From assembly GCA_021199135.1 (NCBI GenBank), contig JAJQIQ010000182.1:1-12919 (forward strand): DNA of 12,919 nucleotides, in the 5' to 3' direction. This document shows, in pieces, positions 1 to 7,542 of this stretch (its first letter is position 1; every line of letters starts with the position of its first letter). This DNA is from Clostridiales bacterium. Lineage in GTDB: Bacteria; Bacillota; Clostridia; Lachnospirales; Lachnospiraceae. The position numbers and the translations under genes are program-made. The notes under the pieces were generated by a model. The model searched no databases and was not told the DNA's origin. It saw only the letters and a program-made list of their open reading frames with translations.

Positions 1-58
1 CCCGGCCACCCGCAGGCAGCCGAGCGTTCCATAAGACCAATGTGAAATTAAAACTTCA

Positions 59-2506
59 TCAGCTACCCAGCAGGCTTGACAGTGCGCTGGATGAGCTGTC
101 GAGCTTGGAGAGCGCGGTCTCCATCGCGGCGAACTTGCTGTACCAGTAGTCCTCCTTGGTCGACAGCTTCGACTCCCAGTTCGCGATCGTCGTGGTGTAG
201 TTCGCGTACTGCGTAGCCATCTCCTTGTCGTTGTATACCTTGTAGCGAGAGCTCATCGACGTGGACTGCATCTGGTCGTCGAGGGCCTTGTACAGGTTCG
301 TCGTCAGCTGCTTGAAGAACTCAACCACGGTGTCCGGGTCGCTTATGAGCGCCGCCATCAGCTTGTCAGTGTTGCTGGAGGTGTTCTCGTCGTCCTCGTC
401 ACCGTCGATGTGGTATGCGTTCTGCTCGTTCTCCGGGGCGTTCAGGTAGCCGAGCGTCTGGATGCCGAAGCTCGAGAGCGTGTACTTGACGCCGTTTATC
501 GTGATGGCGCCGGTCATCGCGTTCTCCATCGCGTTCATTACCGCGCCGAGCGAGGTGTCGCGGCGGAGAAGTGAATCCTTGATCTTCGTCTCCCACTTCT
601 CAATCTCGGTGTCGGTCATCGAATCCTTGTCGTCGTCGGAGAGGACGTCGTAGCCGCTCGCCGAGTCCGCGTTGTAGTACTTCGTGATCTCGTTTATGAT
701 GCTGTTGTACTGGGTCAAGAAATCCTTGACCAGGTCGTAGAGCCCCTGCGTGTCGGTGCTCGTCGTGATTGAGATCGTATTCGACGACTCTTTCTGCAAC
801 TTGGAAGCATCAATCTCACCGGTTTCCGGATCCACATAACCGCTGTAGTCGGCATCGGTCACGCCAGTCACGGAAATCGTCAGCCCGTTAATCTGGAAAT
901 CATTCGACGAACTCGTGTATACCACGCCGTTTAAGACGATCATTGCGTCCGCCCCGTCAATTTTCACCGCAGAGCCGGAGGTGTCGGTCTTTAGCGCAGA
1001 GGTGAGGGTCACGTCGCCATTATCGTCCGTCTCGGCGGTGACAAGACCGAGGTTTGCGAGGAGCGTCGTGGAAACGGAGCCGTCCGAATCGACCGTCCTG
1101 GTGTATCCGGTGATATTGCCCTCATCATCAGTGACTGCTTGATAATCACCGGCATTTGCGCCGATCGTATACTGATTCGTGTAAGTGCCAGTGATGAGGG
1201 AAACGTTGCCGTTGCCATCGTCATAGATATCGGACTCATCAACCGCATCGCCGAGGAAGTAGTAAATTGTGTTGCCGTCGCTATCCTGCGTTTCTACAAG
1301 ATCGTTGCCAAGGCTTGCTTTCAGATCCTCTATCTCTTCATCGCTCAGCCCATCGGTCTTTTCAGCCCACGCTTCTGCCGTGTAGGCCACATTAATATTG
1401 TAGCATGTACCATCGCCCGATGTGTAATAGCCGTTCTCTTCGCTCAAATCCTTGAGTGAGTAATAAGAATAGCTGCCATCATCATTGTAGACCTTGGTGT
1501 AGTCGCTCGCATCCCCGGAGAGCCCGTACATCTCCTCCTCGGTGAGAGTCTGCGTCGTACCCTCGACTGCGGAGAAGCTGATGTCGCTGAGGCCCGCGAA
1601 CGAGATCGTCTTGGAGTTGGAGTCGAAGGTCGCCGTGACGCCCTGCTCGTTGAACTGGTCGAGGATGTCCTGGATCGTGGAGTACATCGTGACGTTGATC
1701 GTGCCGGTGTCTGAAGACCCATCCGCGTTTGTGTATGTGAAATTAAATGAGGTGCCCTCAGTGCTGTTCGTGATGTTGCCGACGGTCGTGCCGAGCGCAA
1801 CGGTCGTGACGCTGCTGTCGAGCTGGATCGTGCTGCCCGTGAGCTTCGCGTCTGATGAAAGCCCGAGCGCGGAGAGAACCGCATTGCCCGAGGTCGTCTT
1901 CGCGGTGATCGTGAAGTCGCCGTCCGTACCGCTCGTCTTTGAGCTGATGTAGAAACGGCCCTGATCCTCGTCGAAGCTCGCCGTCAGCCCTGCGTTCTTG
2001 AGCGCAGATACGACGTCTGAAATCGTGCTGTCAGATTTCAGCTGGATTTCCGTCGTCACGTCTTTTCCGTCGTCATCCTTCGTCGTGACGTATATCGACC
2101 CCGTACTTGTCACGCCGAGGTCGGAGAGCTTCGTGTCGGACGTGATCGCGCTGCCGCTCGAGCTCGTGAGCTTGCCGCCCGTCAGGTACCCGGACTGCGC
2201 GGTCTGCAGCACGTTCAGCGTCTGCGTGCCTACGACTGCGGAGCCGCTTGAGCTGACCGTCGCCTTGGTCGTGTCGGAGCATGTCACCTTCTGCAGCGCA
2301 TATGCCGCTGAATAGCGAAGGTTTGAAATGCTCGTGTATAGGCTGTAAATCTTGTCGTTAAGATCGCTCCAGATGTCCTGCTCCCAACCGAGCTTCGTCT
2401 GAAGGTTCGTGTACTTGTCTACTTGGCTGCTGTAATCGGATACGAGCGCCTCGATCATGGAATCGGTGTCCAGGCCGGAACTCAATCCTGTAATTCGCAT
2501 TGTCAT
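59..2506 (-). CDS. fliD: Flagellar filament cap protein FliD (hook-associated protein 2)
   Basis: FliD caps the growing filament outside the cell and helps flagellin subunits fold and insert. The N-terminal FliD_N region (about residues 5-105) opens with MRITGLSSGLDTDSMIEALV, typical of the family. The FliD_C region (about 585-810) carries LLRRDTSLG and a heptad-rich tail with WESKLSTKEDYW. At 815 residues it is well above the 450-550 of many homologues. The excess is a central insert of about residues 335-575, rich in Asp, Tyr, Thr and Gly. DNA coding for that insert is visibly less GC-rich than the flanks. The start at 2506 is set by AGGAGGT at 2514-2520, 7 nt upstream; an ATG at 2513 runs straight into TGA and sits against the ribosome site. 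It is last in the unit with flaG, 38 nt after flaG. Family very sure; insert function unknown. Confidence 0.96.
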   Translation of the reverse strand: MTMRITGLSSGLDTDSMIEALVSDYSSQVDKYTNLQTKLGWEQDIWSDLNDKIYSLYTSISNLRYSAAYALQKVTCSDTTKATVSSSGSAVVGTQTLNVLQTAQSGYLTGGKLTSSSGSAITSDTKLSDLGVTSTGSIYVTTKDDDGKDVTTEIQLKSDSTISDVVSALKNAGLTASFDEDQGRFYISSKTSGTDGDFTITAKTTSGNAVLSALGLSSDAKLTGSTIQLDSSVTTVALGTTVGNITNSTEGTSFNFTYTNADGSSDTGTINVTMYSTIQDILDQFNEQGVTATFDSNSKTISFAGLSDISFSAVEGTTQTLTEEEMYGLSGDASDYTKVYNDDGSYSYYSLKDLSEENGYYTSGDGTCYNINVAYTAEAWAEKTDGLSDEEIEDLKASLGNDLVETQDSDGNTIYYFLGDAVDESDIYDDGNGNVSLITGTYTNQYTIGANAGDYQAVTDDEGNITGYTRTVDSDGSVSTTLLANLGLVTAETDDNGDVTLTSALKTDTSGSAVKIDGADAMIVLNGVVYTSSSNDFQINGLTISVTGVTDADYSGYVDPETGEIDASKLQKESSNTISITTSTDTQGLYDLVKDFLTQYNSIINEITKYYNADSASGYDVLSDDDKDSMTDTEIEKWETKIKDSLLRRDTSLGAVMNAMENAMTGAITINGVKYTLSSFGIQTLGYLNAPENEQNAYHIDGDEDDENTSSNTDKLMAALISDPDTVVEFFKQLTTNLYKALDDQMQSTSMSSRYKVYNDKEMATQYANYTTTIANWESKLSTKEDYWYSKFAAMETALSKLDSSSSALSSLLGS

Positions 2507-2544
2507 GTCACATTACCTCCTTAATACTACCTAACCTTTCCGTC

Positions 2545-3009
2545 CTAGCGCTTCTCATCTACCATGATCCCCGCCATCTCCCAGACCTTCGCGATCATGT
2601 CCAGGGTCTTCTCCGGCGGGTACTCGCGGATGACTTCCCTCGTGTCCTTGTCCACTATCTTGATCGTCACGCGGTTCGTCTTTTCATGGATTCCAAAAAT
2701 CGCCTCGGAATTCTTTGCCCTGCGGTTGATCTCGTCCACCGCGTTCTTCATCGCGGTCTGAGACGCCTGCTGCTGATCCTGCGTCTGCGATGCCGCCTGC
2801 TGGCCAGCCGCCTGCTGACCGCTGCCCTCGGCATCTTCCCCGCTCAGCTGCTTCGTATCAATCGACGTGGTATCCTTTGCTATGGACTCCGAGGTGTTCG
2901 TGATCTCTGTGGCCTCTACTTTCGGCCTAGCCGCCTCTCTGGTCTCTGCAGTTGACACACTTCCCTGATACGTCATTGCTGCGCCTTTTACTGCTTCTAT
3001 TGCTGCCAT
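2545..3009 (-). CDS. flaG: FlaG family flagellar protein
   Basis: FlaG is a small protein commonly encoded beside fliD and linked to filament length control; its mechanism is poorly known. The signature is at the C-terminus: NRVTIKIVDKDTREVIREYP followed by PEKTLDMI and an AGIMVDEK ending, matching the FlaG fold. The first 90 or so residues are Ala/Gln/Ser/Thr-rich, with a run of QAAGQQAASQTQ-type sequence that is probably disordered. I place the start at 3009, giving 154 residues, because AGGAGGT (3016-3022) lies 6 nt upstream. An earlier in-frame ATG at 3030 would put that ribosome site inside the gene. It lies between csrA (88 nt away, with a hairpin between) and fliD, almost certainly cotranscribed. 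No signal peptide is seen. Confidence 0.92.
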   Translation of the reverse strand: MAAIEAVKGAAMTYQGSVSTAETREAARPKVEATEITNTSESIAKDTTSIDTKQLSGEDAEGSGQQAAGQQAASQTQDQQQASQTAMKNAVDEINRRAKNSEAIFGIHEKTNRVTIKIVDKDTREVIREYPPEKTLDMIAKVWEMAGIMVDEKR

Positions 3010-3015
3010 GATGAT

Positions 3016-3022
3016 ACCTCCT
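3016..3022 (-). promoter_or_regulatory. Ribosome binding site deciding the flaG start
   Basis: AGGAGGT on the minus strand, 6 nt before the ATG at 3009. It falls inside the longer open frame that begins at 3030, which argues against that earlier start. Confidence 0.85.
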
Positions 3023-3050
3023 GTTCTCATCGTTCACGTTACTTACTAAA

Positions 3051-3101
3051 TTAAATATCGGAGGGCGAACGCAAAAAGTTTACACCCTCCGACAAATTTA
3101 A
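3051..3101 (-). other. Hairpin between csrA and flaG
   Basis: A perfect 8-bp GC-rich stem pairs 3058-3065 with 3085-3092 (TCGGAGGG on the minus-strand transcript with CCCTCCGA), with a 19-nt loop. TTAAAT at 3051-3056 can pair with ATTTAA at 3096-3101, which reaches the csrA stop codon, so the stem may be extended through an internal loop. The transcript after the stem reads TATTTAATTT, not a clean U-run, so this is a weak terminator or attenuator at best. A role in RNA processing or in separating csrA from flaG expression is possible but unproven. Confidence 0.6.
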
Positions 3102-3316
3102 CCCATTATGTCCTTCAGCGCGGCGAGCCCGTCGAAGTTCAACGCCTCCTCGTTCTCCTTCTGGATCTGCAGGTAGACCTCCTTGCGATACACCGGTACC
3201 TCCCTGGGGGCCTGGATGCCGATCTTTATCTGGTCGCCACGGATGTCTAGGATCGTCAGCTCCACGTTGTTGTTGATGACGAGCGCTTCGCCTTTTTTCC
3301 TGGTAAGTGCCAGCAT
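3098..3316 (-). CDS. csrA: Carbon storage regulator CsrA, RNA-binding translational repressor
   Basis: CsrA is a small dimeric protein that binds GGA motifs in mRNA leaders. In Bacillus subtilis it blocks flagellin translation until FliW sequesters it. From the ATG at 3316 the protein is 72 residues. It starts MLALTRKKGEALVI, the standard family opening, and continues with IGIQAPREVPVYRKEVY. With this numbering the conserved RNA-binding arginine falls at Arg44, as in the E. coli protein. A GTG at 3325 would add three residues ahead of the usual start; I reject it because GGCGGGTG-like sequence sits correctly for the ATG and the MLxLTR start is near universal. The ATG begins one nucleotide after the fliW stop, which suggests translational coupling of the pair. 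The C-terminal 20 or so residues extend past the RNA-binding core. Confidence 0.96.
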   Translation of the reverse strand: MLALTRKKGEALVINNNVELTILDIRGDQIKIGIQAPREVPVYRKEVYLQIQKENEEALNFDGLAALKDIMG

Positions 3317-3317
3317 G

Positions 3318-3782
3318 TTATTCACCCGCCTTCTCTTTTATGGTCTTGATGAGGTCGTAGATCTTGAACTTGATCGGGTAGTCGTCCTCGACTATGAGCT
3401 GCATGGCCTTGCGGTTGTCCATGTTTATGACGATCGGCGCCTTGAGGTTCACCGAGAACTCCTTGATGTCGCGCGGCACAGTCGCCGTCACGAGGACATA
3501 GGTGTTGTCGTCGGTGAGCTCTCCGAGCGGCGCGATTATCTCCTCGCTGACGTTCGGGTTGTAGTCCTCCGCGACGATGTGCGGGTTTATGACCGGAAAC
3601 GCAATGTCCGTGTCGTCCATCGACTGCAGCCACATGATCGACCTGTCGCGGTCCTCCTTCTCCATGTCGAAGATCAGCGCGAAGCATTTGAGGTCGGGGA
3701 AGCCTATCATCCCCTGCTCCATAGTGATGAGCTTGTCGTCCGCGACCTCGATTTCCCCGAATATCCTTGTGTTTGCTTTCAT
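3318..3782 (-). CDS. fliW: Flagellar assembly factor FliW, CsrA antagonist
   Basis: FliW binds either flagellin or CsrA in the cytoplasm. When flagellin has been exported, FliW is freed to bind CsrA and relieve repression of flagellin mRNA. The protein shows family hallmarks: FGEIEVADDKLITMEQGMIGFPDL near the N-terminus (in two overlapping blocks, residues about 8-31), then FALIFDMEKEDR and a central AFPVINPHIVAEDYNP. I choose the ATG at 3782 (154 residues, usual family length). A GTG at 3797 would add five residues, but GGGAG lies 8 nt before the ATG and overlaps the GTG. It is first in its unit, 164 nt after flgL with a terminator between, and is followed at once by csrA. Sure of family and role. 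Confidence 0.96.
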   Translation of the reverse strand: MKANTRIFGEIEVADDKLITMEQGMIGFPDLKCFALIFDMEKEDRDRSIMWLQSMDDTDIAFPVINPHIVAEDYNPNVSEEIIAPLGELTDDNTYVLVTATVPRDIKEFSVNLKAPIVINMDNRKAMQLIVEDDYPIKFKIYDLIKTIKEKAGE

Positions 3783-3825
3783 AATTTTCTCTCCCACCTC
3801 AATAATAGTCTATAAAGATGTTGTC

Positions 3826-3860
3826 ATTATACACTTATTGCCGTCAATTTGCCACAACTT
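3826..3860 (-). promoter_or_regulatory. Possible promoter for fliW-csrA-flaG-fliD
   Basis: On the minus strand a perfect TATAAT (3826-3831) lies 43 nt before the fliW start. There is no good SigA -35 at 16-18 nt; a TTGACG is present but only 10 nt upstream. An alternative SigD-like reading, TGAA-N16-GGCAATAA, is weak. A promoter here is expected because a terminator closes the preceding unit, but the exact elements are uncertain. Confidence 0.4.
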
Positions 3861-3881
3861 CATGAAAAGTTCACAAAGCGG

Positions 3882-3935
3882 ATAAAAAGAAAAGCGCGGC
3901 GGCGTGAGGATTTTTCGGTCCCCGCGTTGCCGCGC
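3882..3935 (-). terminator. Rho-independent terminator after flgL
   Basis: In the minus-strand transcript, GCGCGGC (3929-3935) pairs perfectly with GCCGCGC (3894-3900). The inner arms (CGCGGGGA against TCCTCACG) pair partly around a CCGAAAAA loop. A T-rich tract TTTTCTTTTT (3884-3893) follows. It begins 12 nt past the flgL stop codon. This separates the flgM-flgN-flgK-flgK-flgL unit from fliW-csrA-flaG-fliD. Confidence 0.85.
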
Positions 3936-3946
3936 CCAATTGCGTT

Positions 3947-5479
3947 TTATAGGAAGTTCAAAAGCGTCTGCGAGTTGAGCTTCGCCGCCGCCTGGAGGCT
4001 CGCGGTGTACGCGTCGTAGGCCGCGTAGTAGTCGATGATGATGTCCGTGATGTCGCGGTCGTCGTTCGTGGACTTGAGCTCCTTGACCGTCGTCTGCTGG
4101 TCCTCGACGCGGGTCTTGATGACGTTCAGCCTCTGCTCGACGCAGCCGACCTCGGTGATCGCGCTGTTCACCTTCGTGAAGTAGTTGTTGAAGTTCGTGA
4201 TGTACTGCTCGTAGGTCTTCTGCATGTTGTCGTTCGCGTAGTCCGCTTCCTTCTGGGCCGCATCGATGTAGGTCTGGAGCATGGCCTGGGCGTCGTCGCT
4301 CGAATACTCCTCGAGCTCGGTCATGGACTGCAGCGTCTCGAGCTTGCTGTTTGCGTCTATCGCGGCGGAGACCACGTTTATCAGCTCCTCGACGTCGCGG
4401 GCGATGCTCGTGTCGAATATCTCGCTCGCCTCGATGTTCGCCGAGAGGGTGATGCCGGTCGAGAGCGTGAAGTCTATCTTCTGCTCCCGCTTCGTGTATG
4501 TCACGGTGTTCGCGTCCGGCTGGGTCATGCGGCAGTCGTAGTAGTACTCGGGCCGCGCGTCCTCCGCGTTAAATCCGGTCTTCGTGTAGGTCACGTCGAT
4601 CGTCGCGTCGGATTTCTTGAGCATCGCTTCGACATCCGAGCTGAAGATCAGCTCGCCGGTGGACTGGATGTAGATGACCTCGCCATCTTCCAATGTTTTG
4701 CCGACACCGGTCTCATCATCGAGCGTCGCCTGATACCAGTCGTCCTCGGTCGCGTAGACGGTCACGTCGAGGTCCGTCGTCGTCTCGTTGCCGTCATCGC
4801 CGGTCACGGTGTAGGACACGGAGAATGCCAGGTCGTCGTTGTCGGTCGCGCTGTAGGCCATGCGGAGACGGTAGTAGGTGTTCTCGCCGACCACGGTCTC
4901 GCAGTCGCCCATGTCCTCGAGGTCCGAGATGGACGTCGGTATCTCGGTCGTGCCGTAGTAGTAGCGCTGCTCGGAGATCTCGCTCGCGGAGAAGCTCTGG
5001 TCGATCTCGTAGGTCACGTCCTCGTCGTCCTCGCCGAATGTCAGCATCGAGTTCGTCTTGTAGCCGGTGAATACCGTGCGGCCCGCGTAGTCCGCGTTAC
5101 CCTCGGTGTATACCTGCTCAGCGAGCGCCTGGAGCTGGGAGAGGATGGTGTTGCGGTCCTCGTCGGTCAGCGTCCCGGTCGAGCCGTTGACGCAGAGCGT
5201 GTGGATGTCGGTCAGGATGCTCCCCATGTTGGAAAGAGCGGTGCCCGCGATGTCGAGCCACGCCTCCACGTCGGAGCTGTTCGTCAGGTACTGGTCGATG
5301 TGGCTCAGGCTCGTCTGCAGGCGCAGCGAGCGGATCGCCACCACCGGGTCCTCCGACGCGCGGGATATCTTCTTCTGCGTCGTCATCTGCGTGTTGTACT
5401 TGTCCACCATGACCTTGTTGTTGTTGATGTTGCGCTTCGCGTTGTCGGTGATCATGTTGTTGGTTATTCGCATTGCCAT
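3947..5479 (-). CDS. flgL: Flagellar hook-filament junction protein FlgL (HAP3)
   Basis: FlgL forms the ring next to the filament at the hook-filament junction and leaves through the flagellar export gate, with FlgN as chaperone. The N-terminal flagellin-like region (residues 1-145) starts MAMRITNNMITDNAKRNI and includes KISRASEDPV (about 37-46) and GRTVFTGYKT (133-142). The C-terminal helix (about 400-510) ends in YYAAYDAYTASLQAAAKLNS and QTLLNFL. At 510 residues it is far longer than the roughly 300 of enteric FlgL. The extra length is a central region of about 150-390, rich in Asp, Tyr and Thr, presumably surface exposed. The start at 5479 follows GGAGG at 5488-5492 by 8 nt; an in-frame ATG at 5494 overlaps that site. 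It has four cysteines, unusual for an axial protein. It is last before the terminator. Confidence 0.94.
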   Translation of the reverse strand: MAMRITNNMITDNAKRNINNNKVMVDKYNTQMTTQKKISRASEDPVVAIRSLRLQTSLSHIDQYLTNSSDVEAWLDIAGTALSNMGSILTDIHTLCVNGSTGTLTDEDRNTILSQLQALAEQVYTEGNADYAGRTVFTGYKTNSMLTFGEDDEDVTYEIDQSFSASEISEQRYYYGTTEIPTSISDLEDMGDCETVVGENTYYRLRMAYSATDNDDLAFSVSYTVTGDDGNETTTDLDVTVYATEDDWYQATLDDETGVGKTLEDGEVIYIQSTGELIFSSDVEAMLKKSDATIDVTYTKTGFNAEDARPEYYYDCRMTQPDANTVTYTKREQKIDFTLSTGITLSANIEASEIFDTSIARDVEELINVVSAAIDANSKLETLQSMTELEEYSSDDAQAMLQTYIDAAQKEADYANDNMQKTYEQYITNFNNYFTKVNSAITEVGCVEQRLNVIKTRVEDQQTTVKELKSTNDDRDITDIIIDYYAAYDAYTASLQAAAKLNSQTLLNFL

Positions 5480-5487
5480 GTGTGTTG

Positions 5488-5492
5488 CCTCC
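5488..5492 (-). promoter_or_regulatory. Ribosome binding site deciding the flgL start
   Basis: GGAGG on the minus strand, 8 nt before the ATG at 5479. It lies within the frame opened by an earlier ATG at 5494, which is therefore unlikely to be used. Confidence 0.8.
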
Positions 5493-5568
5493 ATTCTTAA
5501 GGCTATGTTTAACTTCCCTGTAAATGCCCGTCTGAATGTCCGTTTCAGCTTTTTGATGTTTACGCTTT

Positions 5569-5588
5569 AATTAAATCGCGATTTAATT
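5569..5588. repeat. Intercistronic palindrome, copy 1 (flgK-2/flgL)
   Basis: A perfect 20-bp palindrome, AATTAAATCGCGATTTAATT, starts 13 nt past the flgK-2 stop. It is the best copy of a motif found in each gap from flgN to flgL. There is no U-run suited to a terminator. It could be a protein-binding site or an RNA processing or stability hairpin. Confidence 0.75.
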
Positions 5589-5601
5589 TCCTGCTATTTT
5601 A

Positions 5602-7491
5602 TCAGGTCACACCCGTCTCGTTGATGAGTTTGTCGTAGAGCTCGTTCATGACCGATACCATCTTCGACGCGAGGTTGTACGCGTTCTGGAACTTCACGAG
5701 GTCGAGCGCCTCCTCGTCCTCGTCGACGCCTGACACCGACTGCCGGAGGTTCGAGATCGTGCCCTCCATGTTGGAGTAGTTGTTTGAGTAAATCTCGACC
5801 TTGTTCACGTCGACCGTGACGTCGGAGAGCAGGGTCTCGAGGAATTTCTCCGCCGTGTCGCCCCTGAACATCTTCACGCCGCTCTGCAATGTCAGCAGCT
5901 GCTCGACGATGTCGTAGGCGTCGACGCCGTCCACGATGGACTCGGTCGTCGCGAAGTATCTCGGATCCCTGATGGATCTCTGGTTCACCTCGACCGTCGT
6001 CGCGGTCAGCAGGTTGTATATGTTGGTGTAGTCGGCGTCGGAAGTGGTCGAGCCGATCGTGACCGTCTCCGCCCCGTTCTCGAGCTCTTCCATGTATGCG
6101 TAGTAGTCGTCGAACTCGTACTCATTGCCGGTCAGCGTCATCGCCGCGAAGAAGCTTCCCATCGACTCGGAGTCGAGCGTCTCGCCGCCGTACTCGAGGT
6201 TGTTGAACGCCTCGGCGAAGTTGCGGAGGAACTCGTTTATCTGCGCCTGGTAGTACGGGATGCCCATCGTGTTCACGCTCGTGCCGCAGGTGAGCGTCGA
6301 GCCGACGCGGGTCTCGCCGGTGCCGGTGTAGGTCTCCGGCGTGAGATTGAACGTGAACGATACGAGCCCGTCCTCTCCGAGCTCCGCCGTCCAGCTCTCG
6401 TAGGTGTATGTCTTGCTGCCGATCGTGAGCGTCCCGGAATCCGGGAGGTTCAGCTTGTTCACGTCCGTGATCGAAAGGTTCTCTATCGTAAACGACGTGA
6501 TGTAGTTCGTGCCGTCGACGGTCTCATACTCTGCGTCCGTGACCGTGCCCGAGAGGTTCTCGGCGTTCGTGCCGTCGCGGAGCGCGAACAGCGCCTTGAG
6601 GCTGCCGCCCGCCGTGCCAGTCGTCGCCGCGAATGCCATGCCGGTGTCCGACCAGATGATGGAGTACATGCCATCCGCGTCGGTGTCGTTGTTCTTGTAA
6701 TCGGAAGCGACGCACTCGAGCGTGCGGTAATCGTTGCCGTCGACGAGCACCTGCCCGTTTATGAACACGCGGTAGTTCGTGCCGCCGAGGTCCTCGCCGT
6801 TTGAGTTGTGGACGTCGAACTCCTGCGTCTCGACGCTGACTATCTGGGACAGCTGGTCGATCAGCACCGCGCGCTGGTCGCGAAGTTCGTTCGCCGTGCC
6901 GCCGCGGACCTCGATCATGTTTATCTGGTAGTTGAGCTCGGAAATCTGCTCCGCGATCGAGTTGATCTGGTCGACCTCGGTCTTTATCTCGACGTTGCAG
7001 TCCTCCTGGATCTCGAGGAGGCTCTGTGAGAGCGCGTTGAAATACGTGCAGAGGTTCTGCGCCTGATTGATGAACTGCGTGCGCACGCTCTCGTCCGCCG
7101 CGTCGGTCTTTAAGGTGTCGAGGCCGTTGAACATCTTCGAGAGCAGCGTCGTGAACCCGGTCGTCTCGCCGTCGTCAGCGAACAGCGTCTGCACCTGATC
7201 GAGGTAGTAGAGCATCTGGTCGTAGTAGCCGAGGCTCGAGTTGTTCTCCCAGTATTTCTGGTCGTAGTAGAGGTTGCGCTCCTGCGTGATCTCCGTCGCC
7301 GCGACGCCCGTGCCGGTGCTGCCGTAGCTGGCATACACGCGCAGCGGCGCCGTCGCCTCGAGCACCGTCGTCTGCTTCGAGTAGCCCTCGGTCTGGACGT
7401 TTGAGATGTTGTTCGCGACCGTGTTTATCGACGCCTGGAACGCCGTCAGGCCGCTCGCCGCTATGTTTAGTCCGAAGAATGTGGATGGCAT
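5602..7491 (-). CDS. flgK: Flagellar hook-associated protein FlgK, second copy
   Basis: FlgK (HAP1) joins the hook to the FlgL/filament side and is exported by the flagellar type III system. The N-terminus carries the rod/hook family signature FFGLNIAASGLTAFQASINT followed by VANNISNVQTEGYSKQ. The C-terminus has the matching FlgK block VDEDEEALDLVKFQNAYNLA and SKMVSVMNELYDKL. The 629 residues include a Thr/Asp/Tyr-rich middle (about 240-470) that replaces the outer domains of shorter homologues. AGGAGG (7498-7503) sits 6 nt before the ATG. It lies 43 nt after another complete flgK and 122 nt before flgL. Both copies have full N- and C-terminal export and assembly domains, so this is a real paralogue and not a broken gene. 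It has four cysteines. Which copy sits where in the junction cannot be told. Confidence 0.94.
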   Translation of the reverse strand: MPSTFFGLNIAASGLTAFQASINTVANNISNVQTEGYSKQTTVLEATAPLRVYASYGSTGTGVAATEITQERNLYYDQKYWENNSSLGYYDQMLYYLDQVQTLFADDGETTGFTTLLSKMFNGLDTLKTDAADESVRTQFINQAQNLCTYFNALSQSLLEIQEDCNVEIKTEVDQINSIAEQISELNYQINMIEVRGGTANELRDQRAVLIDQLSQIVSVETQEFDVHNSNGEDLGGTNYRVFINGQVLVDGNDYRTLECVASDYKNNDTDADGMYSIIWSDTGMAFAATTGTAGGSLKALFALRDGTNAENLSGTVTDAEYETVDGTNYITSFTIENLSITDVNKLNLPDSGTLTIGSKTYTYESWTAELGEDGLVSFTFNLTPETYTGTGETRVGSTLTCGTSVNTMGIPYYQAQINEFLRNFAEAFNNLEYGGETLDSESMGSFFAAMTLTGNEYEFDDYYAYMEELENGAETVTIGSTTSDADYTNIYNLLTATTVEVNQRSIRDPRYFATTESIVDGVDAYDIVEQLLTLQSGVKMFRGDTAEKFLETLLSDVTVDVNKVEIYSNNYSNMEGTISNLRQSVSGVDEDEEALDLVKFQNAYNLASKMVSVMNELYDKLINETGVT

Positions 7492-7521
7492 AGGCTGCCT
7501 CCTTCCTCACTTTCTGTGAAA

Positions 7522-7542
7522 AATTAAATCTTGATTATATTA
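7522..7542. repeat. Intercistronic palindrome, copy 2 (flgK-1/flgK-2)
   Basis: AATTAAATCTTGATTATATTA is an imperfect copy of the palindrome at 5569-5588. It overlaps the flgK-1 stop codon (7535-7537). The left half is identical to the perfect copy; the right half has two changes. Confidence 0.6.

Noticed and set aside
1..58. Start of a fliS-like gene after fliD on the minus strand
   Set aside because: An ATG at 32 gives MERSAACGWP, which does not look like FliS, and only 58 nt are available, so nothing can be supported.
3183..3815. Long plus-strand frame opposite csrA and fliW
   Set aside because: It is a shadow in GC-rich coding DNA: no ribosome site, low-complexity Val/Asp/Arg-rich product, and strong real genes on the other strand.
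4693..5070. Arg/Ser-rich plus-strand frame opposite flgL
   Set aside because: The product is almost only Arg, Ser, Pro and Gly, the usual look of an antisense frame over a GC-rich gene.
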